The notes below the pieces were generated by a model. That model had not been told where the DNA came from. It did not search any database and saw nothing but the letters and a program-made list of their open reading frames with translations. A stretch of DNA of 64,000 nucleotides from positions 73,438 through 137,437 of the forward strand of contig DAITBA010000011.1 in the NCBI GenBank assembly GCA_036824005.1, in the 5' to 3' direction. Origin of the DNA: DAITBA01 sp036824005 (lineage in GTDB: Bacteria > Pseudomonadota > Gammaproteobacteria > Burkholderiales > Rhodocyclaceae). The translations under genes and the position numbers were made by a program. Every line of letters begins with the position of its first letter. Position 1 is the stretch's first letter. Shown in pieces: positions 62,187 through 64,000 of the stretch.

Positions 62187-63917
62187 TCATTTGGTTCGTA
62201 CCGAGTACGTTTCAGTCGGATCCGGTGTGGTCGGCGCCTTGGACTCAAATATGACAGTGCTATGCCCTATTCTTCCCAAACGCAGGGCCGCACTTGGGTA
62301 GCCAAGTTTCGCTGCGGTTCGATAGGCGTCCTCTGCTTCCGCTATACGGCCTAGTCTCTCCAGGCTTACTCCACGATTGAAGTGGGCTTGGCTGAAGCCC
62401 GGCCTGATGACAAGCGCGCGATCGAAATCACTCAGTGCTTGCGAGTAGTCGCCATTGAACAGATTAGCCGAGCCCCGGCCTAGATAGCCGCGCAAACCTT
62501 TCGGATTGGCGGCAATCGCGCGATTCATGTCCACGAGGGCTAACTCGTTTTGGCGACGATTCATGTATTCCACGCCTCGGTTGTAGTAGATCCGATCTGC
62601 CCCGGGCACAGTCCCCGAGGGCAGTTTTTCTGCGGCGTCGTCCCACAATGCAAGCTGATCGGTCAGACTGGCGAGCCGCTCCTGGGCGAGAAAAATCAGA
62701 ATCGGTGCCATCAGGACAGCCACGAGCGTCAACCCCCTGCTGGGCAAGCACGAGCCGATGACTGCCGCCATCATGAGCAGGATTCCAGGCGCCCACAGAT
62801 AGCTGCGATAAAGCACGAACGGTTCCTGAAAGCGTACCGTGGAAAGCTCGATCAGGAACATGATCCATACGTACAGCATGCCCAGCCCGAGCAGCCTGGT
62901 GTAGCTCTTGCGCATGACCAAGACCAGACCGAGGAAGGGTACGACCAGAAACGCGCCCACCCTCAGGGTGATACTCCAGGCCGACCAGATCTCCGCGAAG
63001 TCGACGCGCATGTCCGCGGACATCGTGCTGATGTCCGGTATTACCCAGTAATAGAGGTAGCGGAAGAACAGCCCGGCCTGGGTCGCCGCGCTGTAGAACC
63101 AGCGGTAGGGGCCAACGGCGGCCTCGGGTAGCCCTTCCATTCCCTTCAGTGCGTCGTCGATGTCGGGCTCGTAGCTCTTCCCGATCACGCCCACGGAGTT
63201 CAAGACCATCAGCGCAATTGCTGGCAGGCAAAGCGCAAGGTACTGGGCGATAATCTTCCTCGACGCCCAGACTCCCGGACCGACGACGAAAGCGAGCGTG
63301 GCGATTGCAAACGGCGCGGTTACGGCATGTTGCTTCGAGAACGCGGCGGCGGTGAAGAAAAGCGCCGCGGCGCCCACGTCGGCCAGGCGCCGACTTCGCA
63401 GTGCCTTCATGAACGATAGCGACGAGAGAAGGCAAAAGATCGTGACGAACACAATGGTGCGCTGTACAAGATAGCCCGCACCGTAGACTGCAACAGGATG
63501 AATGGCGAACAGCAGGGCCGCCACGGCGCTCAGCGTCGTGGCATGCCCAAGACGAAGTCCAGCGTCGTTTTCGCCGTCGATGAGCGCGGTTTGCAGCAAC
63601 CGGCGCAGGAATACGAACAGCAACAACGCGCACCAAACATGCAGCAAAAGGCTCACGACGCGATTGACCTCGATGCTGCCGGTCAGAACATCGATGGCCG
63701 TGAGGGTGAAATACGGAAAGGTTCTCGGATTGAGGTCGAACGGCGTCGTCGCGAAATGCGCCAAACCCGGTGCGCGCAGAAGATTGAGATCGTCGAATAC
63801 GAGCTCGTTACCGAGGAAAGGAACGTAGAGGATGGACGTCAGCACCGGAATGGACAAAACGACCACCCACTCGATGGGCCGTAATGTGCTCAAATACCTC
63901 ACCAGAGCTTGCATCAT
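62187..63917 (-). CDS. GT-C-type membrane protein with C-terminal TPR repeats
   Basis: 576 residues: about 10-11 membrane segments in residues 1-440 and three TPR-like repeats at about 455-560 (YYNRGVEYMNRRQNELALVD, AHFNRGVSLERLGRIAEAED). An acidic pair in the first loop (VFDDLNLL, about residue 42) and the YLVQR motif match the GT-C/TMTC-like group of membrane glycosyltransferases. Convergent with pilA across a shared terminator. Pilin O-glycosylation is a reasonable guess by position; substrate and lipid donor are unknown. Upstream (63918-64000) no gene can be supported. Confidence 0.8.
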   Translation of the reverse strand: MMQALVRYLSTLRPIEWVVVLSIPVLTSILYVPFLGNELVFDDLNLLRAPGLAHFATTPFDLNPRTFPYFTLTAIDVLTGSIEVNRVVSLLLHVWCALLLFVFLRRLLQTALIDGENDAGLRLGHATTLSAVAALLFAIHPVAVYGAGYLVQRTIVFVTIFCLLSSLSFMKALRSRRLADVGAAALFFTAAAFSKQHAVTAPFAIATLAFVVGPGVWASRKIIAQYLALCLPAIALMVLNSVGVIGKSYEPDIDDALKGMEGLPEAAVGPYRWFYSAATQAGLFFRYLYYWVIPDISTMSADMRVDFAEIWSAWSITLRVGAFLVVPFLGLVLVMRKSYTRLLGLGMLYVWIMFLIELSTVRFQEPFVLYRSYLWAPGILLMMAAVIGSCLPSRGLTLVAVLMAPILIFLAQERLASLTDQLALWDDAAEKLPSGTVPGADRIYYNRGVEYMNRRQNELALVDMNRAIAANPKGLRGYLGRGSANLFNGDYSQALSDFDRALVIRPGFSQAHFNRGVSLERLGRIAEAEDAYRTAAKLGYPSAALRLGRIGHSTVIFESKAPTTPDPTETYSVRTK

Positions 63918-64000
63918 ATTTACCTTCCCGCTTGCGACGATCGCGAACGAATAGCGTTTATCCGCCGCAGCGGAAGAGGCAGAGAAAGACCGTGCGGCAT

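Overview
The window reads as one continuous stretch of a GC-rich (low to mid 60s % by eye) betaproteobacterial chromosome. The evidence is the run kdsC-kdsD, mlaFEDACB, an ABC pair, ibaG, murA, his genes, hinT, tatABC, a DegS/DegQ-type protease and a Nif3-family gene, an order familiar from that class. I cannot place the order; Rhodocyclales, Nitrosomonadales and Burkholderiales all remain possible. No rRNA, tRNA, CRISPR array, integrase or transposase was seen.

Layout. 1-1722 (minus): end of the LPS gene block, lptC (cut by the window), kdsC, kdsD. 1790-3763 (plus): a KefB/KefC-type cation/proton antiporter. 3818-17238 (minus): a tight MSHA/type IV pilus-like assembly operon (secretin, TPR protein, ATPase, inner-membrane platform, a PilM/PilN-like fusion, a PilO-like protein, a small periplasmic protein, two prepilin-like proteins), followed by a membrane class III nucleotide cyclase and another prepilin. 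17507-24797 (plus): phospholipid transport (mla), an ABC exporter, ibaG and murA. 24956-31831: a full hisGDCBHAFIE set with hisC turned to the opposite strand. 31909-35871: hinT, tatABC, a DegS-like protease (minus) and Nif3. 36008-44000: an aromatic ring-cleavage set (odd metallo-beta-lactamase-fold protein, FAD monooxygenase, DUF2783, homogentisate-dioxygenase-like, FAH-like) with fimV on the other strand and then maiA. 43997-46771: a DUF2238 membrane protein and a paaI/paaG/paaA-like trio (minus). 47014-49806: mioC-like flavodoxin and sucCD with a terminator.

50175-59064 (plus): an ornithine-cyclodeaminase-like gene, then a compact signalling run: PP2C phosphatase, double-FHA protein, CHASE2 nucleotide cyclase, a metallo-beta-lactamase-fold phosphodiesterase candidate, a cyclic-nucleotide-binding/rhodanese fusion and a GAF-HD-GYP protein. 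This is the best candidate in the window for an integrated, poorly described system: cyclic nucleotide synthesis, breakdown and reading, plus c-di-GMP turnover, in one co-directional block with no protein kinase.

59130-61421: an accessory islet (DUF4143 ATPase, Uma2 family nuclease) bounded by a second, broken copy of the HD-GYP 3' end. 61586-63917: a type IV pilin gene with a clear sigma-54 promoter and a shared terminator, facing a GT-C/TPR membrane protein that may glycosylate the pilin. Together with fimV and the MSHA-like operon, surface pili and second messengers are the recurring themes.
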